Of a DNA stretch of 64,000 nt, positions 9,204-18,217 are shown in pieces (the first letter of the stretch is position 1; the number at the start of each line of letters is the position of its first letter). Below the pieces are notes generated by a model. That model had not been told where the DNA came from. It worked only from the letters and a program-made list of their open reading frames with translations, and did no database searches. The translations under genes were made by a program, and so were the position numbers. Origin of the DNA: Roseivirga spongicola (lineage in GTDB: Bacteria; Bacteroidota; Bacteroidia; Cytophagales; Cyclobacteriaceae); contig NZ_LRPC01000012.1 of NCBI RefSeq assembly GCF_001592965.1, positions 124,001 through 188,000 on the forward strand, in the 5' to 3' direction.

Positions 9204-9315
9204 GAATTACGAATTTCGAATTACGAATTTCGAATTACGAATTTCGAATTTCGAATTACGAATTTCGAATTACGAATTACGAATTACGAATTACGAATTA
9301 CGAATTACGAATTAC
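9204..9315. repeat. Heptanucleotide satellite, 16 units
   Basis: Sixteen uninterrupted 7-bp units, either GAATTAC or GAATTTC. The order is mixed for the first nine units and then GAATTAC seven times in a row; a damaged unit (GAAATTTC) follows at 9316. The array sits 8 bp after the stop of the TIGR02757 gene and ~90 bp before the end of pyrE, so it fills a convergent intergenic gap. It has no spacers, so it is not a CRISPR array. Confidence 0.97.
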
Positions 9316-9406
9316 GAAATTTCTAAGGGGCTATTCAGTAATAAGTAAACTCAGAGCACAGCAAGCCTTAGCCTTCAAATCACCAATTAGTACATTGCCG
9401 AATTAA

Positions 9407-10057
9407 TTACTGTCTCCAAAGAGCAGGGGCTTTTCGCCACTCTTCAAGAGAAGCTACATCTTCCGAAGTAATATAGCCCATTTCAATTGCCTGCTCTAAC
9501 ATAATGCTGTAGTTGCTTAAGCAATGAAGGGTAACGCCCGCGTTTTTGAAGTTTTCATCGGCTAAAGGAAAGCCATAAGTGAAGATGGCTAGCATGCCCA
9601 CTACTTCATAGCCAGCTTGTCTAAGTGCAGCAGCAGCTTTTAGTGAGCTTCCTCCAGTAGAAACCAAGTCTTCAACAATCAGTACTTTTTTGTCGGGGTC
9701 CACCTTTCCTTCAATCAGGTTTTCCATACCGTGGCCTTTTGGCTTAGATCGAACATAGATGAACGGCACCTCCAACAAATCGGCCAGAAGCGCTCCTTGA
9801 GGAATACCTGCAGTTGCTACACCGGCTACAGCTTCATATCCAGAGAATTTCTCTTTGGCTACCTTAGCTAACTCGTTCTTAATGAATGTTCTAGTTTCTG
9901 GGTAAGAAAGAGACATGCGGTTATCGCAGTATATCGGTGATTTCCACCCTGAGCTCCAAGTGAAAGGATTATCAATACTAAGTTTGATCGCCTCAATAGA
10001 AAGAAGGTCAGAGGCAATTTTTAGGGCAGTCGTTTTATCGGCTTCGTTCAATTGCAT
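9407..10057 (-). CDS. pyrE: Orotate phosphoribosyltransferase
   Basis: A 216-aa enzyme that joins orotate and PRPP to form OMP in de novo pyrimidine synthesis. The PRPP loop VLIVEDLVSTGGSS is at residues 125-138, GVATAGIPQGALLAD precedes it, and the flexible-loop segment SKPKGHGMENLIEG carries the catalytic Lys. Length is standard. It is monocistronic; a TAACTTCG box (10062-10069, minus strand) lies 4 bp upstream of the ATG. No other pyr gene is nearby. Confidence 0.95.
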   Translation of the reverse strand: MQLNEADKTTALKIASDLLSIEAIKLSIDNPFTWSSGWKSPIYCDNRMSLSYPETRTFIKNELAKVAKEKFSGYEAVAGVATAGIPQGALLADLLEVPFIYVRSKPKGHGMENLIEGKVDPDKKVLIVEDLVSTGGSSLKAAAALRQAGYEVVGMLAIFTYGFPLADENFKNAGVTLHCLSNYSIMLEQAIEMGYITSEDVASLEEWRKAPALWRQ

Positions 10058-10155
10058 AGCGCGAAGTTAGTAGATTTTTTTTCTGAAATTGGCATGAATA
10101 TCATTCGCCTTGTTCAAGATTTTTTTTTGATATTGACCCCGAATCTATTCCCTCA

Positions 10156-10839
10156 ATGAGGATATATATAAAAGACAAGCCGTTACGAATAAAGAGACCT
10201 GAAAAGGTAGGAAATCAGACTGAGTTTGACCATGTCATTGAAGATGATGATTTGCTGATCAATGAGCGAATGTTTCAGGGAAGGTTGCTCATCCGAAATT
10301 CCAATTACAGTACCATCAAGTCAATTCTCTTTATTCTTCATAATAAGAAGCTGAAAAGCTTAGACTCAATAACTGTTGAAGCCAAGAACTACGAAGAAAT
10401 CGTAGACTATATTAAGAGCAAGTTCAAAATTCTTAAAGCTGGAGGGGGAGTGGTTACTTCTGAAAAGGGGGTGCTAATGATTCACCGACTTGGCTTGTGG
10501 GATTTGCCAAAAGGTAAGATAGAAAAGGGAGAGTCTTCAGTAGAAGGAGCCAAAAGAGAGGTTCAGGAAGAGTGCAATGTAAGAGTTAAGGTAAAAGAAA
10601 AGATTTGCACTACTTGGCACACCTACACAAAAGGAGATAAGAGTATTCTGAAAAAGACTTCTTGGTACTTGATGGATTCTATCGATGATTCGAATATGAA
10701 ACCTCAGTTAGAAGAAGATATAGATGAAGTACGCTGGATGAACGAGAAGGAGTTAAACGTGGCTATGTATAATACTTACAAGTCCATTAACCATGTTTAT
10801 GATAAGTTCAAAAAGCTTAAGAAACCTCAGAGTGTATAA
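10156..10839 (+). CDS. Nudix hydrolase
   Basis: A 227-aa protein. The C-terminal half carries a Nudix box near residues 121-143 (GKIEKGESSVEGAKREVQEE, then Cys where the canonical box has Gly). The catalytic REVQEE core is intact, so metal-dependent pyrophosphohydrolase activity is expected. The N-terminal ~95 residues are a separate charged domain often found in this Bacteroidota subgroup. The substrate is unknown. Its 3' end overlaps convergent coaD by 13 bp. Confidence 0.85.
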   Translation: MRIYIKDKPLRIKRPEKVGNQTEFDHVIEDDDLLINERMFQGRLLIRNSNYSTIKSILFILHNKKLKSLDSITVEAKNYEEIVDYIKSKFKILKAGGGVVTSEKGVLMIHRLGLWDLPKGKIEKGESSVEGAKREVQEECNVRVKVKEKICTTWHTYTKGDKSILKKTSWYLMDSIDDSNMKPQLEEDIDEVRWMNEKELNVAMYNTYKSINHVYDKFKKLKKPQSV

Positions 10840-11282
10840 GGTATATATTTATCTATGTTGCCACCATAGCGGTGTACTTCTCTGATAATTGAAGAGTTCA
10901 CCGCTGCCAATTCTGGCGAAGTAATTAAGAATATAGTTTCAAGTTCCTTATTCAGGTCTCTGTTTACCTGAGAAATACTGTTTTCGTATTCAAAATCAGT
11001 TGTGTTACGCAAGCCTCTTAAAATAGCGCTAGCATTAAGTTTAGAGGCCAAACTAGCTGTAAGCTCACTGTAAACAATCACCGAGACTTCTGGTATGTCT
11101 TTAAATGTCTCGTTGATCTTCTGCTCCATATAATCTATCTCGAAGTATCTTTTGTTCTTTTGGCTGTTAAAGCCAATAGCAACTATTATTTCATCGAAAA
11201 TCTTGAGTCCTCTAAGTACAATGTCTTCATGGCCTCTGGTAAATGGATCGAACGACCCGGGGAATAGAGCGATCTGCTTCAT
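10827..11282 (-). CDS. coaD: Phosphopantetheine adenylyltransferase
   Basis: A 151-aa enzyme of the nucleotidyltransferase superfamily that makes dephospho-CoA from phosphopantetheine and ATP. Seen: FPGSFDPFTRGHEDI with the T/HxGH motif (TRGH, residues 15-18), GLRNTTDFEYENSI for the substrate, and SSIIREV (the ISSTxxR-like motif) near the end. It follows the DUF3822 gene by 22 bp, an arrangement common in Bacteroidota. Confidence 0.95.
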   Translation of the reverse strand: MKQIALFPGSFDPFTRGHEDIVLRGLKIFDEIIVAIGFNSQKNKRYFEIDYMEQKINETFKDIPEVSVIVYSELTASLASKLNASAILRGLRNTTDFEYENSISQVNRDLNKELETIFLITSPELAAVNSSIIREVHRYGGNIDKYIPYTL

Positions 11283-11304
11283 GTTATAAAACTAAGGAAA
11301 ATCG

Positions 11305-12168
11305 TTAGAGGTTGGCTAAAACTTCTACATACTCCTGATTTTCCAGTTCGTTAAATACCGGATGAATCAGTATGCCTTCAGGTCTCTTTCCTAACTCAAT
11401 GTGCTTGAAATACTTTTTAAGAACAGGCATGTTTAGGTCTACTTTTTCCTTAACCCCATGCAAGACAATAGGCGTAAGCTGACCTTCAGTACTAAACTGC
11501 TGAATGGTAAGCAGCATTAGTTTAACTAAATGGGTAGCATCTGAGAATCTGAATTGGTTGTAAATGGCTAAACGCTGAAAGTTATAGCCTACAATTTGAG
11601 CCTCGTTGTTGTTTAAGCTTATGTATAAGCTAGCAGGTGTTTTGGATCTTAGTTGTTCCTGAATACCTTTTAGGTACGCTACCGACTGATGATTTATGTA
11701 TAAAGAAAGCTTTGGATACTTTTCTCTGAACCAAGCTCTTATTTCTGACTGATAACCAAAGGCTACTGCGGCTCCGGCTTCATCTAAAAGCTTGTAGTGG
11801 AATTCATCTTTTTTCTCATCAATAACTTCGTTTAGCCTCACGTATTGGCTAGCCAACGACCTATCGAATACTGGAATTGGAATTAAAGCAAACTGCTTAT
11901 TTCTTACAAATACCTGTATCTCTTTCCAAAAGCCTGCGGCAATCAAGGTATGCTCGTCATAGAGCACCTGAAGGTTTTGAGTAATAGATTTCTCTGGGTT
12001 GAACTCTAAGTGTTCAAAAAGGAGTAAGTGCCTTTTTTTAACATCAAATACCGCTATCTGGCATTCGGTGTTAGAAACAAAAAACGAAAGGCGATATTGA
12101 CTAATCTTGTCAATATCTAGCCTTTCGTCTTTTATTGATATTATCTGAGTTGTATCTGCTAGGCGCAC
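11305..12168 (-). CDS. DUF3822 family protein
   Basis: A 287-aa protein with the family hallmarks: an N-terminal beta-hairpin region (YRLSFFVSNTECQIAVFDV) and repeated strand-turn units including a later SLYISLNNNEAQIVGYN segment. The fold is thought to resemble actin/hexokinase ATPases (ASKHA), but no clear phosphate motif is visible. It sits 3 bp after the upstream membrane-protein gene and directly before coaD. The function is unknown. Confidence 0.8.
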   Translation of the reverse strand: MRLADTTQIISIKDERLDIDKISQYRLSFFVSNTECQIAVFDVKKRHLLLFEHLEFNPEKSITQNLQVLYDEHTLIAAGFWKEIQVFVRNKQFALIPIPVFDRSLASQYVRLNEVIDEKKDEFHYKLLDEAGAAVAFGYQSEIRAWFREKYPKLSLYINHQSVAYLKGIQEQLRSKTPASLYISLNNNEAQIVGYNFQRLAIYNQFRFSDATHLVKLMLLTIQQFSTEGQLTPIVLHGVKEKVDLNMPVLKKYFKHIELGKRPEGILIHPVFNELENQEYVEVLANL

Positions 12169-12171
12169 AGC

Positions 12172-12750
12172 TTATCTCCAGTTACCGGCAGTGGTAATGT
12201 CTGTTCTGGAACCAAATCTAAGTGGTCTTCTTTGCTCAATATCATGATCCTCCGTTCTTGTTCTGTCGAAAGGATATGTATCTACAACTTCAATGTAGTC
12301 TACAGCTACTCCACTTCTCACTGAATCTTTAGCATATAAAGAGAAGTATTTTCCTGGAGCATGAGGAAGCTCAGGAAGAGTTCTAGCATCGAAATTTCTT
12401 GAGAACAATGAGTCTTTCACATTCTTTACACCAACGGTGTCATAAGTGAAAACAGACTCTTCCTCTTGGTAAGCTTTCATGATGATTTCCTCAGTTCTGG
12501 TGATCAGGTAAATTTTTCCTGTATCAACGTAGGCAATTAGCTTTTCCCATGTGTCGGCATAGTCACCATAAGTAGCTAAATGCGCTTCTTGAGCAGATCT
12601 GATTTTCTCAAGTTTTGCGATCACTTGCTTTTCTACTCTTTCAATTTCTTTGGCTTCTTCAATGGTAGTATTTACGCCATCATATAATAAGTAACCAACG
12701 CCAATCGCTACTACGAAGAATACGACTGTAAGAATTTTAGTTAGGTTCAT
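12172..12750 (-). CDS. Single-pass membrane protein, unknown, in coaD operon
   Basis: A 192-aa protein with one N-terminal membrane segment (residues ~6-24), followed by a charged helix (IEEAKEIERVEKQVIAKLEK) and then a mixed alpha/beta domain. The topology (short N-terminus, helix, then RSAQEAHLATYGDYADTW) is reminiscent of pilin-like or T2SS pseudopilin proteins, where an early helix leads to a soluble head. No prepilin cleavage motif was seen, so this is only a resemblance. It is the first gene of the three-gene coaD operon. Confidence 0.65.
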   Translation of the reverse strand: MNLTKILTVVFFVVAIGVGYLLYDGVNTTIEEAKEIERVEKQVIAKLEKIRSAQEAHLATYGDYADTWEKLIAYVDTGKIYLITRTEEIIMKAYQEEESVFTYDTVGVKNVKDSLFSRNFDARTLPELPHAPGKYFSLYAKDSVRSGVAVDYIEVVDTYPFDRTRTEDHDIEQRRPLRFGSRTDITTAGNWR

Positions 12751-12829
12751 CTTGGAGGTTGAATTTTGCTTAAAAGTAACTAATATTTTAGGTAATCCAT
12801 AGTTATTCGAACCGCTATTTTATGGATAA

Positions 12830-13324
12830 TTAATGAAATTTGAAATAACCTTTTTGATTAATCAGACCGCTTAAACTTTTAGTATTCTGCAAAACGTAAT
12901 GTAAACTCATTAAATCTTGCTTTTGTAATGTTGTTAAGTCGAAGAAGCCAATTTCCGTAAGTAGCTGACTGTCTGGTGACATCTCCGGGTCACTGCCAAG
13001 TGTGAGAGTGCCAGAGACTATCTTTACTTTGAAGAATAGCTCAACTCCATGCAGCGGAGGGTCTAAGTATTCATGAACAAAAAGAAATTCTTCAACATCA
13101 ATATTACACCCAGTTTCTTCTTTAAACTCTCTCTTCAGAGCGCTTTTAGCATCTTCGCCAAAGTGCATGCCGCCTCCTGGTGGAGCCCAGAGAGAGCCAT
13201 TTTTGCCTAACGATCTATGATGAACCAGCAGGATTTTTTCCTCTTCGATACAGATGCCGCAAACTCTAACTCTGAGTTTTTCCCCAAACTGTTCTCTGAT
13301 TTCTTGCTGAATTTTGTCCTTCAT
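12830..13324 (-). CDS. Nudix hydrolase (MutT-like)
   Basis: A 164-aa protein with a canonical Nudix box: GGGMHFGEDAKSALKREFKE followed by ETG. The core REFKEETG is complete. Length and WAPPGGG context match small ADP-ribose/nucleoside-diphosphate-type Nudix enzymes; the substrate is not deducible. It runs divergently from the downstream helicase gene with an 85-bp gap that carries a promoter-like box. Confidence 0.88.
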   Translation of the reverse strand: MKDKIQQEIREQFGEKLRVRVCGICIEEEKILLVHHRSLGKNGSLWAPPGGGMHFGEDAKSALKREFKEETGCNIDVEEFLFVHEYLDPPLHGVELFFKVKIVSGTLTLGSDPEMSPDSQLLTEIGFFDLTTLQKQDLMSLHYVLQNTKSLSGLINQKGYFKFH

Positions 13325-13328
13325 GCTT

Positions 13329-13356
13329 TTGGGCTTTGAGGCGAAAGATATATTTG
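13329..13356 (+). promoter_or_regulatory. Promoter candidate for the RecD-like helicase
   Basis: TATATTTG (13349-13356) matches the Bacteroidota -7 consensus TAnnTTTG, and a TTG (13329-13331) lies 17 bp upstream as a -33 candidate. The helicase start is 53 bp downstream. It rests on sequence match only. Confidence 0.45.
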
Positions 13357-13409
13357 CATATTGTGCCTTGGCTTAAAGGTATTAAGAGCGAACTAAGATT
13401 TGAACCGAA

Positions 13410-14813
13410 TTGGCGAAACCTTCAGAAATACTTATCGATAAATTTCCTTTTGAACCTACAGAAGGGCAGAAGAAGCTGTTTAGGCTATTCGATTCTTTTC
13501 TGTTAGACGACAAGCAGAAGAAGCCTGTTTTGGTTTTAAGAGGTTATGCTGGTACAGGTAAAACCACTGTGGTTAGTGCAGTGGTTAAAATGTTGCCATT
13601 TTTTAAGTTTAAATACGTTTTAATGGCGCCCACGGGTAGGGCAGCAAAAGTAATGTCGGGGTACAGTAAAAGGACTGCTTTTACTATTCACAAGAAGGTT
13701 TTTCAGCAAACTGCTGAGCCAGGTGGTGGGTTAGAGTTTAAAAGACAATCTAACTATCATAAGAATACACTCTTTATTGTAGATGAGGCCTCCATGATTT
13801 CCAATGCTTCAGACTATGGAAAGAAAGGGTTGCTTTCAGATTTGATCGATTACGTTTTTTCGCAAGAAGGAAATAGGTTACTGCTAATTGGAGATACAGC
13901 ACAGCTTCCGCCTGTTGGTACATTAGAAAGCCCTGCATTGGAACGAGATTACCTTCAAGGGAATTTCAGAGCAGATGTTCAGGCTATTGAACTTACAGAG
14001 GTGATGAGGCAAGATATTGACTCCGGTATTCTCTTCAATGCAACTAAATTGAGGAATGAATTGGCTCAGAATGACTTCAAGATATCATTAGCCACAAGTC
14101 GATTTACTGATGTATTTAAAATGACTGGCGAAAAGCTTGAAGACGGATTGCGCTATGCCTACGATAAATTTGGAGTAGAGAATACTGCAATTATTTGCAG
14201 GAGCAATAAGAATGCAGTTCAGTATAATCAATATATAAGAAGAGCTATTCAGTACAGGGAAGATGAAATTGAAGCAGGAGATATATTGATGATTGTCCGA
14301 AATAATTATCACTTCCTTCCTGAGAACACACCTGCCGGTTTTTTAGCTAATGGCGATTTTGTGGAGGTAATGAAGATCAGTCGGTTTGAAGAGTTGTACG
14401 ATCTGAGGTTCGCTAATCTGACCCTTCGATTGCTCGATTATCCTGATCAAGAACCCTTCGAAGCCAAAGTAGTATTGGATACGCTATATTCTGCTGAAGC
14501 CTCTCTCAACGACAAAGCATACAAGAATTTGTACGATCAGGTAGTGGCAGATTATGCTGATTTGAGCACCAAGGCTGAAAGAATTAAAGCCATTAAAAAC
14601 GATCCGTACCTCAATGCCCTTCAAATCAAATTTGCTTATGCCCTCACCTGTCATAAGTCGCAAGGAGGGCAGTGGCAGGCTGTCTTTGTAGACCAAGGCT
14701 ACTTGACAGAAGAAATGGTAAACCACGAATACCTCAGGTGGCTTTATACTGCAATTACCAGAGCTACAAAGGAACTTTATCTGGTAAACTTTAATAAAGA
14801 CTTTTTTAGCTAG
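13410..14813 (+). CDS. RecD-like SF1B DNA helicase (AAA ATPase, UvrD_C_2)
   Basis: A 467-aa helicase. Walker A is GYAGTGKTTV (~residues 45-54), motif Ia is APTGRAAKV, Walker B/motif II is DEASMI, motif III is LIGDTAQLPPVG, and the C-terminal motifs are CHKSQGGQW and AITRATKELYLV. The order is that of RecD2/Dda-type 5'-3' helicases, but it lacks the long N-terminal RecD2 domains, so it is the short Bacteroidota form. It starts at TTG 13410. The stop overlaps the convergent DUF423 gene by 8 bp. Confidence 0.88.
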   Translation: MAKPSEILIDKFPFEPTEGQKKLFRLFDSFLLDDKQKKPVLVLRGYAGTGKTTVVSAVVKMLPFFKFKYVLMAPTGRAAKVMSGYSKRTAFTIHKKVFQQTAEPGGGLEFKRQSNYHKNTLFIVDEASMISNASDYGKKGLLSDLIDYVFSQEGNRLLLIGDTAQLPPVGTLESPALERDYLQGNFRADVQAIELTEVMRQDIDSGILFNATKLRNELAQNDFKISLATSRFTDVFKMTGEKLEDGLRYAYDKFGVENTAIICRSNKNAVQYNQYIRRAIQYREDEIEAGDILMIVRNNYHFLPENTPAGFLANGDFVEVMKISRFEELYDLRFANLTLRLLDYPDQEPFEAKVVLDTLYSAEASLNDKAYKNLYDQVVADYADLSTKAERIKAIKNDPYLNALQIKFAYALTCHKSQGGQWQAVFVDQGYLTEEMVNHEYLRWLYTAITRATKELYLVNFNKDFFS

Positions 14814-15186
14814 CCGCTTTACTAGCACCTAAGATCAGGAATACCCAACCCACAATTAAGGCCAGGCCGCCAATTGGAGTGATGGCTCCTAGCCAGGTAA
14901 CATTAGTTAGGCTAAGTATATAGAGCGATCCAGAAAAAATGACCATTCCGATAATGAAGCTCCACGATGCCCAAATGAAGTAATCATGGTTGATGTTCAT
15001 TAATAATATGCCTGTGAGCAGAAGAGCTAAAGTATGATAGAATTGGTATTTAACGGCTGTTTCGTAAGTGTCTAACCTGCCGTTGGCGGTTAGGGTAGCC
15101 TCTAGCCCGTGAGCACCAAAGGCACCTAGGCCTACGGCTAGTGCTCCAAATATTCCGGCAATTATAATGATGAGTTTTGCTGACAT
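14806..15186 (-). CDS. DUF423 family membrane protein
   Basis: A ~126-aa protein with four membrane helices and the family signature GALAVGLGAFGAHGLE near the N-terminus, plus KYQFYHTLALL. The reading frame extends upstream to 15225, but that would overlap yggS; the ATG at 15186 begins directly before the conserved first helix and is chosen. It is cotranscribed with yggS. The function is unknown (YgdD-like). Confidence 0.85.
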   Translation of the reverse strand: MSAKLIIIIAGIFGALAVGLGAFGAHGLEATLTANGRLDTYETAVKYQFYHTLALLLTGILLMNINHDYFIWASWSFIIGMVIFSGSLYILSLTNVTWLGAITPIGGLALIVGWVFLILGASKAAS

Positions 15187-15187
15187 A

Positions 15188-15871
15188 CTATTGATAGTTT
15201 CTGCTGCCAAAGATAGCACTACCAACTCTAATCATGGTACTGCCTTCTTCTAAAGCTATTTTATAATCACCCGTCATGCCCATAGAAAGCTCTTTCAACT
15301 CAATCTTATCAGAGTTGTATTTATTTTTCAATTCTTCGAATAGTGCTTTAAGGCTTTTGAATTCTTTTCTAACTACCTCTTCATTGTCAGTATTCGTTGC
15401 CATACCCATAAGGCCAACAACCTTAATGTTATTTAGTTCGGCAAACTGGTCTGAGTTTAGAAGCTCTTCCAGCTCTTTTTCATCTAGGCCAAACTTGCTT
15501 TCTTCTTTGGCAATGTAAACCTGAAGTAAGCAGTTAATTACTCTCTCGTTCTTCTCTGCTTGCTTATTAATTTCAACTAAAAGCCTCAAACTATCTACAG
15601 CATGAATAAGATGAACAAAAGGTGCGATATACTTTACTTTATTTCGTTGAAGGTGCCCAATCATGTGCCAGCGAATGTCTTTGGGCAATTCTTCATGTTT
15701 TCTAGTAAGTTCTTGAACCTTGTTTTCCCCTAAATCTCTTTGATTTGCCTCATAGGCCTGTAACAAATCTTCATTAGGCTTAGTCTTACTTACGGCAATG
15801 AGTTGCGCATTGAATGGGGCTATTTCTTGGTTGAATTTTGAAATGTTCTCTGCAATACTCATGTGGCTCAA
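15188..15871 (-). CDS. YggS/PLPBP-family pyridoxal phosphate homeostasis protein
   Basis: A 227-aa TIM-barrel protein of fold-type III with no known catalysis; the family buffers PLP. Lys29 in LIAVSKTKP binds PLP; WHMIGHLQRNKVK, LSMGMTGDYKIALEEGST and VRVGSAIFG are family motifs. Length is normal. An alternative start is the Met at residue 4. DUF423 follows after one base. Confidence 0.93.
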   Translation of the reverse strand: MSHMSIAENISKFNQEIAPFNAQLIAVSKTKPNEDLLQAYEANQRDLGENKVQELTRKHEELPKDIRWHMIGHLQRNKVKYIAPFVHLIHAVDSLRLLVEINKQAEKNERVINCLLQVYIAKEESKFGLDEKELEELLNSDQFAELNNIKVVGLMGMATNTDNEEVVRKEFKSLKALFEELKNKYNSDKIELKELSMGMTGDYKIALEEGSTMIRVGSAIFGSRNYQ

Positions 15872-15977
15872 TTAAGGTAGCGTTTAGATTTCTATTATAT
15901 TTGATTACCAGAATGGCGCGCAATTTAGCATAAAAGCACCTGTTTATGCTAACTGTTTAATAAACCCAAAGTAGTAT

Positions 15978-17522
15978 ATGCCGATAATCGGATCGATTTT
16001 AAAGAAAGGTATTAAGCTTAGAGAAACTCTTGAGCAAGATTATACCTCTCCATATGATCTACAGAAAAAGGAACTATCCAAACTTCTAATTAGTGCCCGA
16101 AACACCATGTTCGGAAGAGAATACGATTTTATGTCTATTCTAGAAAAGTTCAGGAGTCATGGTCAGCACGATTTTTACGAACAATTCAAGGCCAATGTGC
16201 CCATTCATGATTACGATTCTATGAATGATAATTGGTGGCATAAAACTAGAGACGGAGAGCCAGATATTAGTTGGCCTGGGAAAACTAAGTTCTTTGCCTT
16301 AAGCTCTGGTACTTCGGGGGCATCATCCAAATTTATTCCTGTTACCAAAGACATGATCCGTCAGATTAGGAAGACAGGCACTAGGCATATTTATACCCTT
16401 GGTAAATACGATTTGCCCGATAAGTTCTTTCAGTCTGGAATGCTGATGCTGGGAGGAAGTACATCGCTCAACTTTTCTGGCAATTTCTATTATGGCGACT
16501 TGAGTGGTATAACTACAGGTCAGTTGCCTTTGTGGATTCAGGGTTTTTCTCGTCCGAGTCCGAAAATAAAGAAGCAGAAAGATTGGGAAACGAAGCTAGA
16601 AGAGATTGTTGAAAATGCCCACAAATGGAATATCGGGATGATTGCAGGTGTACCTGCCTGGGTTACCATTTTGATGGAGCGTATTATTGAAAAACATGGA
16701 GTGAAAAATATCCATGAGATTTGGCCGAACCTTCATGCCTATGTTCACGGTGGTGTGGCGTTTGAACCGTACAGAAAGGGCTTTGATAAGCTCTTGGGGC
16801 ATCCTATCCATTTTATAGAAACCTATTTGGCTTCTGAAGGCTTTATTGCTTTTCAAGACTCTCCAGATAAAAAGTCTATGCGGCTAATGCTCAATGGGGG
16901 CATATTTCATGAGTTTGTTCCATTTAATGAAAAGAACTTTGATGATGACGGCCATATAAGACCCGATGCAGAGGCTCTAATGTTCGATCAGACTGAAGAG
17001 AATAAAGAATATGCCTTGTTGATCTCTACAGTTTCAGGTGCATGGAGATATATGATTGGAGATACCGTAAAGGTGGTTGATAAGCATAATTCAGAAATTA
17101 TTATTACCGGAAGAACCAAGCACTTCCTAAGCCTATGTGGAGAGCACCTTTCTGTTGACAATATGAACAAAGCGGTGCAGCTAGCGGCTAACGACTTAGA
17201 TATAATTGTTAAAGAGTTTACTGTCGCAGGTTTGCCAGACGGAAGTCTTTTTGCCCACCATTGGTATGTTGGTGTAGACGGCATAGTAGATCAGGAGATT
17301 CTCAAAGAGAAAATTGATACCTATCTAAAAGACCTGAATGACGATTACGCTGTAGAAAGACAGCACGCCCTCAAGAATATTTATTTGGAGGTTTTGCCTA
17401 ATGAAGTGTTCTATGGCTGGATGAAGTCTATTGGCAAAGAAGGCGGCCAAACTAAATTCCCAAGAGTCTTAAAGAAAGAAAAACTAGAAAGCTGGCTTTC
17501 TTACCTGAAGCAAGAAGCCTAA
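15978..17522 (+). CDS. GH3-family adenylate-forming enzyme
   Basis: A 514-aa protein of the GH3 (auxin-responsive) family, a branch of the ANL adenylating enzymes that join acyl acids to amino groups in plants. The ATP motif is SSGTSGASSKFIPVT; the second motif YRYMIGDTVKV appears here as WRYMIGDTVKVV; ITGRTKHFLSLCGEHLS matches the hinge region. Bacterial substrates are unknown. It lies 10 bp upstream of a LysE-type exporter, suggesting possible coupling of a conjugate with export, which is inference. Confidence 0.88.
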   Translation: MPIIGSILKKGIKLRETLEQDYTSPYDLQKKELSKLLISARNTMFGREYDFMSILEKFRSHGQHDFYEQFKANVPIHDYDSMNDNWWHKTRDGEPDISWPGKTKFFALSSGTSGASSKFIPVTKDMIRQIRKTGTRHIYTLGKYDLPDKFFQSGMLMLGGSTSLNFSGNFYYGDLSGITTGQLPLWIQGFSRPSPKIKKQKDWETKLEEIVENAHKWNIGMIAGVPAWVTILMERIIEKHGVKNIHEIWPNLHAYVHGGVAFEPYRKGFDKLLGHPIHFIETYLASEGFIAFQDSPDKKSMRLMLNGGIFHEFVPFNEKNFDDDGHIRPDAEALMFDQTEENKEYALLISTVSGAWRYMIGDTVKVVDKHNSEIIITGRTKHFLSLCGEHLSVDNMNKAVQLAANDLDIIVKEFTVAGLPDGSLFAHHWYVGVDGIVDQEILKEKIDTYLKDLNDDYAVERQHALKNIYLEVLPNEVFYGWMKSIGKEGGQTKFPRVLKKEKLESWLSYLKQEA

Positions 17523-17532
17523 CGGAAAAGAC

Positions 17533-18168
17533 ATGGATGTAATCATTAATGGCTTTTTGTTTGGGCTATTACTTTGTGTGCTCATTGGGCCAGTATTTTT
17601 TGCACTTATTCAAAATTCAATTGAAAAGGGTTTCTGGTCGGGTTTCTTTATGGCCATTGGCATAGCCCTCAGTGATAGCTTTTATATAGTAGTTACTTAT
17701 TTGGGTATTTCTCAGTTTGTAGAGAATCCTAAGTTCAACATGTGGCTTGGTGGGGTTGGCGGAGTTATTATGCTCATTTTTGGTGTAATCTACCTGTTTA
17801 AGCCCGTTCCAAAAAAGGGATTGAAGCAACTACATCAAGAAGATACAAAGTGGTTTCAACAGATAGTGAAAGGCTTTTTACTCAATGGTATCAATCCTTT
17901 TGTTCTGCTTTTTTGGTTAGGTATTATAAGTAAGGTTACTCTCGATTTTGAGTACAATAACAATCAGGCTATAACCTTCTTTGTTGTGCTAATTGCCACG
18001 GTTTTCTTGGTAGATGTACTCAAGTCTTACTTCGCCACTAAATTGAGCCAAATTGTTACTCCACGGTTTATGAAAATCATGAACAGAGTGGTTGGAATAG
18101 CCCTTCTTCTTTTCAGTTTGAGGTTGTTCAACTTTGTTTTAGTGGCTTACGGTATAGAATTATTCTAA
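17533..18168 (+). CDS. LysE-family amino acid exporter
   Basis: A 211-aa inner-membrane protein with five to six hydrophobic helices. The N-terminal GLLLCVLIGPVFFALIQNSI matches the LysE/RhtB signature and GFLLNGINPFVLLFWLG is the second conserved block. It should export amino acids or small amides. It closely follows the GH3 gene (10 bp). Confidence 0.85.
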   Translation: MDVIINGFLFGLLLCVLIGPVFFALIQNSIEKGFWSGFFMAIGIALSDSFYIVVTYLGISQFVENPKFNMWLGGVGGVIMLIFGVIYLFKPVPKKGLKQLHQEDTKWFQQIVKGFLLNGINPFVLLFWLGIISKVTLDFEYNNNQAITFFVVLIATVFLVDVLKSYFATKLSQIVTPRFMKIMNRVVGIALLLFSLRLFNFVLVAYGIELF

Positions 18169-18217
18169 CTGAACCCTTTCCTTAATTCTGGGTTAGGTTC
18201 ATGTGAACCCCAAAAGT

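Noticed and set aside
9204-9315. Possible CRISPR array
   Set aside because: The units are 7 bp and contiguous with no spacers, and no cas gene is nearby.
15187-15225. Longer N-terminus for the DUF423 protein
   Set aside because: It would overlap yggS; the DUF423 signature begins just after the Met at 15186.
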